NCBI GenBank assembly: GCA_000830255.1
Contig: JQIT01000006.1
Coordinates: 1 to 64,000, forward strand
Length of the DNA: 64,000 bases
Direction: 5' to 3'
Origin: Sulfuricurvum sp. PC08-66
GTDB lineage: Bacteria > Campylobacterota > Campylobacteria > Campylobacterales > Sulfurimonadaceae
A program made the translations under genes and the position numbers. How positions within the stretch are numbered: position 1 is the first letter of the stretch; each line of letters starts with the position of its first letter. Of the stretch, positions 60,836 through 64,000 are shown piece by piece. The notes under the pieces were generated by a model. That model did not search any database. It saw only the letters and a program-made list of their open reading frames with translations, and was not told where the DNA came from.

Positions 60836-63067
60836 TCACGCGCCAAAGAGTGTAAGTGCCACATCCTCCAACGGCATGGGTCGATAGTAGAGGAAGCCTT
60901 GCGCTTCATAGCATCCATTCTCGATGAGGAAGGCTGCTTGTGCTGGGGTTTGTACCCCTTCAGCGATAATATCGAGATGCATATTGCGCCCCATCGCGAT
61001 GATGGTCTTGGAGAGTTGCGCATCGTCACTGTCATCGGGCAAATCACGCACGAAAGATTGGTCGATTTTGATTTTTTCGATAGGAAGCTGCTTGAGATAG
61101 AAGAGCGATGAGTGCCCCGTCCCAAAATCATCGATAGCCAGTCCGATGCCCCTATCGCGTATTTTGCGCAATATCGCAATAGACATTTCGGGGTTTTTCA
61201 TCACTTGGGTCTCAGTCACTTCGAGTTTGAGATGCCCCAATGGCATACCACTCTCATCAATAAAGGCAGAGAGTTTTTCCATAAAATTTTTCTGATTGAG
61301 TTGCAGTATCGAGAGATTGAGCGACAAAGTCCCTCGAAACCCTCTCGCATAGAGCCCTGCAAAATCAATCATGCCTTGACGCATCACGAAATCATCGATA
61401 GCGACAATCATCCCGCTCTTTTCTGCCAAAGGTATAAACTGCGCAGGGGAGACCATCGTCCCATCCTCCATACGCCACCGCACCAACGCCTCTAGTCCTA
61501 CAATCTCTTGCGTACGCATATCGACTTGCGGCTGGTAGTAGACCACAAATTGCGCCAATTTGATAGCGGTGTGCAGTTTCGCCTCTAGCATGACGCGCTC
61601 ATACGCCTTTTGGGTCATATCCATCGTGTAGAAGTGGTAGCTGTTTTTACCCTCCTCTTTGGACTGGTACATCGCGGCGTCGGCGTTTTTGAGGAGGCTT
61701 TGGGCATCGGTGCCGCTTTGGGGATAGATGGCGATACCGATACTGCATGTCACCAAAAACTGATAGCTCTCGATGGTTTGGATACGTCTGAAAAAGCGCA
61801 TAATCTCCTCGATACGCTCCTCCAATGCATCGATAGAGAGATTGTTTTGGACAATGATGGCAAACTCATCGCCCCCCATGCGGGCTATTTGCTCTTGTGC
61901 TTTGAGGGTGGCGCCTAGGTGTCGCCCCACCTCCTGCAAAAGTGCATCCCCGATGGCGTGCCCAAACGAATCATTGACCTCTTTGAAATTGTCCAAATCG
62001 ATAAAAAAGAGCGCAAATTGGGTGCTCTCTTCTCTGGCTTTTTGGATAGCCAACTGTATAAAGGTATCGAACAAAAAGCGATTGGGAAGCCCTGTGAGCA
62101 TGTCGTGTTCAGCTTGGTGTTTGAGCTGTAGTGACTGCTCATCAAAAGCACGCGCTAGCTCTTCAAGCTCATCATCGGTACCGATGGGGCTACAGACAAT
62201 GTTTTGGCTGCTGTTCCAGTGCTTGACCCTATCAAAGAGTGTCACGATAGGGTGTGTAATAGAGCGTCCCAACACTATCGACAAGCCAATCCCCACCACA
62301 ATAAAAAAGAGTCCCAAAAGCGCCAATCGCTCAATCACCTCTACCACAGGACGCATCGTCTCCTCTCGTGGCAGACCAATATCTACAATAATCCCCAATC
62401 GCTCCAAAAGGGGTGTGCTTTGGGTAGGGTGCATCGCGTAGGAGGAGAATTCCACTTCGTTGAAAGGATTGAAATCGTGCAGTGTTCGCTCTTGGGTGCG
62501 AATACTCAAACGCATCCAATCCTCTTTGGGGATGATGTTTTGTGCGATAGCGCGTAGGTCAAACATCACGATAATGGCACCTTGAATCGTGTCGTAGTAG
62601 CTTATGGGCACCATGAGGCGTAGGTGATTGTCGCTACTAATAGCAAGCGCCACCCTCCCCATCGCAAGTGCAGAGCGCAGTTGTGCTGAGTCGTGATAGC
62701 TAGGCAGCGTATCGACGCTTTTGTAGAGTGGTCGACCATCGAAATCGACGATACTCACCGAGAGGACATCTTTGCCTTGGATGAAATTGCGCACCAACAC
62801 AGGGAGATTCTTGGTACTCCCATCGACAAAAGCGTTGAGCACAAACTCATTTTTTGCCAAGAGCAAACTGCTCTCGACTAACACATCCAGTCTCTGCTCC
62901 AAGCGCAGTTGTGTCGCTTGCGCTTTGCTGTGCAAGAGGCGTTGCATTTGGGTATTCATATGAGAGTAGGTAATGAGCGAAACCGTAATCGTCACCGCTA
63001 GCATCGCCAACGCAATGAGTGTGCTTACCTGCCACACTACACGGGTTTTGATGCTTCGCGTCATCAT
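60836..63067 (-). CDS. Membrane GGDEF-EAL protein with periplasmic sensor
   Basis: 743 aa. Two membrane helices (STLIALAMLAVTITVSLITY and ALLGLFFIVVGIGLSIVL) flank a periplasmic Cache-like domain. A HAMP-like segment and a GGDEF domain follow, with the intact active site RMGGDEFAI, and an EAL domain with EALVRW, LEVTETQ, IDDFGTGHSS and IIAEGVQT. Both halves look catalytic, so net c-di-GMP synthesis or breakdown cannot be told. Its ATG overlaps the stop of the substrate-binding protein gene (ATGA), suggesting that the binding protein presents the ligand to the sensor. Confidence 0.93.
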   Translation of the reverse strand: MMTRSIKTRVVWQVSTLIALAMLAVTITVSLITYSHMNTQMQRLLHSKAQATQLRLEQRLDVLVESSLLLAKNEFVLNAFVDGSTKNLPVLVRNFIQGKDVLSVSIVDFDGRPLYKSVDTLPSYHDSAQLRSALAMGRVALAISSDNHLRLMVPISYYDTIQGAIIVMFDLRAIAQNIIPKEDWMRLSIRTQERTLHDFNPFNEVEFSSYAMHPTQSTPLLERLGIIVDIGLPREETMRPVVEVIERLALLGLFFIVVGIGLSIVLGRSITHPIVTLFDRVKHWNSSQNIVCSPIGTDDELEELARAFDEQSLQLKHQAEHDMLTGLPNRFLFDTFIQLAIQKAREESTQFALFFIDLDNFKEVNDSFGHAIGDALLQEVGRHLGATLKAQEQIARMGGDEFAIIVQNNLSIDALEERIEEIMRFFRRIQTIESYQFLVTCSIGIAIYPQSGTDAQSLLKNADAAMYQSKEEGKNSYHFYTMDMTQKAYERVMLEAKLHTAIKLAQFVVYYQPQVDMRTQEIVGLEALVRWRMEDGTMVSPAQFIPLAEKSGMIVAIDDFVMRQGMIDFAGLYARGFRGTLSLNLSILQLNQKNFMEKLSAFIDESGMPLGHLKLEVTETQVMKNPEMSIAILRKIRDRGIGLAIDDFGTGHSSLFYLKQLPIEKIKIDQSFVRDLPDDSDDAQLSKTIIAMGRNMHLDIIAEGVQTPAQAAFLIENGCYEAQGFLYYRPMPLEDVALTLFGA

Positions 63068-64000
63068 GGCTGCTTGACCTTATAGAGCACCATATGGGCA
63101 TTGGGTGCGTACTGCACCATACGATAATTTTGCACCGATATGGCTTCATAATCCTCTGCGCCAAAGGGCTTTTCGTAGCGCTGTACTACGCCCTCATAGT
63201 GCTCGATGCGTTGCAACCCACGCACAATCGCCTTGGGCTGTGTGCTTTTGGCTAGCACCACTGCACGCTCCAACATTCCCATCGCATCGTAGGCATGGGC
63301 TACGCCTTGAGGTGCCTCGATAGATGTCGTTTCGTCCAAATGGTAGGCGTGTTGGTAGGAGGCAAAGAGGTGTCGCGCTTGCGGTGTCATATGCGCCTCA
63401 TCGAAAGCAAAAGTAGTGAATATCGCCAAATCGAGGTTGCGAAGTGCACCAATATGTTGGTAATAAAAATCACTTCCTAAAACACCCCAGTGTGAGACGA
63501 TAGGGGTTTTGTGCGGTTGCGATGCCAAATACTCTACAATGTGCCCTGCTTCGGTGGGATTGGCGATGAGTAGCACCACATCGTAGTCGATATCCTCGAT
63601 AATCTTCCACAACAGCTCACCTTCAAAAGCATCACCCCGTGAAAAGCCCACCGCATGAGCACTGTCGATACCCAACGATGTTGCATAGTGCATCATGTTG
63701 CGTTGATTCTCTTCACCCCATATCGATTTTTCATACAAAATCAGAGGCTTTTGCCCTTTCCCTAGCGCAAAATCTGTCAATTTTTTGCTCACCCATGTAT
63801 CGTTGGCTGAGACACGAAAAATATTGCCCAAACTGCTTTGGACATTGATACTCGAAGCGGACCACGTCAACAAAAAGGGGATAGGCAACGCTGCAAAATG
63901 GCTCTTTTGGGCGACGACGGCGGCGCTTTGCACTCCTCCAAAAATTGCCAACATATTAGGAATACTCAATAACTCATCGACATGACGCTCACCCAACGTC
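63064..64000 (-). CDS. Periplasmic substrate-binding protein, type 1 (N-terminus outside window)
   Basis: Frame open to the window edge, so the N-terminus is missing; 311 codons visible. The sequence SIPNMLAIFGGVQSAAVVAQ and the following LLTWSASSINVQSSLGNIF resemble the type 1 periplasmic binding fold (LivJ-like). No transporter gene is seen; its end overlaps the GGDEF-EAL gene, which favours a sensory rather than a transport use. The 3' end is certain, the 5' end is not. Confidence 0.8.
   Translation of the reverse strand, partial: TLGERHVDELLSIPNMLAIFGGVQSAAVVAQKSHFAALPIPFLLTWSASSINVQSSLGNIFRVSANDTWVSKKLTDFALGKGQKPLILYEKSIWGEENQRNMMHYATSLGIDSAHAVGFSRGDAFEGELLWKIIEDIDYDVVLLIANPTEAGHIVEYLASQPHKTPIVSHWGVLGSDFYYQHIGALRNLDLAIFTTFAFDEAHMTPQARHLFASYQHAYHLDETTSIEAPQGVAHAYDAMGMLERAVVLAKSTQPKAIVRGLQRIEHYEGVVQRYEKPFGAEDYEAISVQNYRMVQYAPNAHMVLYKVKQP

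Overview
The window comes from a free-living, motile, Gram-negative member of the Campylobacterota (Epsilonproteobacteria), probably a Sulfurospirillum/Sulfurimonas/Sulfuricurvum-like organism. The supports are a Campylobacter-type porin, a rod-only FlgJ, sigma-54-type promoters in front of flgH and flgI, a Bat operon, a 6-TM chemoreceptor beside a five-haem lipoprotein, and TlyA, RsmD, KdsB and Mrp homologues typical of this phylum. Genus cannot be settled from the sequence alone. Genes are densely packed, with many ATGA/TTGA stop-start overlaps. No transposase, phage gene, rRNA or CRISPR array was seen.

Layout. 1-8.5 kb: truncated ADP-ribosylglycohydrolase, five-haem cytochrome lipoprotein, divergent chemoreceptor, and batA-batBC-batD. 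8.55-8.9 kb: tRNA-Lys and tRNA-Glu behind a consensus promoter, followed by an open-frame remnant that may mark an old integration site. 9-16.4 kb: accessory stress genes (lipoprotein, MerR-TipAS regulator, NAD(P)-binding protein, HxlR/FMN reductase/SRPBCC operon, second HxlR diverging from a nitroreductase, DUF1801, DUF1304). 16.4-18.4 kb: an AT-rich SIR2-TPR gene, the best candidate here for a defence system. 18.4-28.6 kb: YtfJ-like protein, ankyrin-MORN lipoprotein, ribF, tlyA, a metallopeptidase/beta-barrel fusion, four small barrel-like proteins and the major porin. 28.6-36.6 kb: flgH, yqeY, a polyferredoxin membrane protein diverging from a TonB receptor across a perfect 17-bp inverted repeat, an HD-GYP protein, trpC, a TPR lipoprotein. 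36.6-40.6 kb: YkgJ-like protein, methyltransferase, kdsB, a YiiX-like hydrolase, an LpxH-like phosphoesterase, a lone OppC-type permease. 40.6-44.5 kb: flgI-flgJ-flgM-flgN-flgK. 44.5-52 kb: glf, GT28 glycosyltransferase, MMPL exporter, LolA-like protein and outer-membrane protein on one strand, with plsC divergent. 52-57.6 kb: rsmD, a pseudo-receiver, ThiF-like protein, pyk, a 90-bp tandem palindromic repeat, and mrp lacking its CxxC. 57.7-64 kb: an unrecognised three-gene envelope operon, a GGDEF-EAL protein and a truncated substrate-binding protein.

Functional themes: envelope building (LPS, glycolipid, barrels), motility and c-di-GMP signalling, respiratory and metal redox chemistry, and electrophile/nitro-compound stress under HxlR and MerR control. 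The observations that most merit follow-up are the SIR2-TPR gene, the CsgG-like/TPR/coiled-coil operon, the glycolipid-export-like cluster, the peptidase-barrel fusion, and Mrp with a replaced cysteine motif. Start codons were often moved downstream of the longest frame to match a Shine-Dalgarno sequence; this is stated for each gene.
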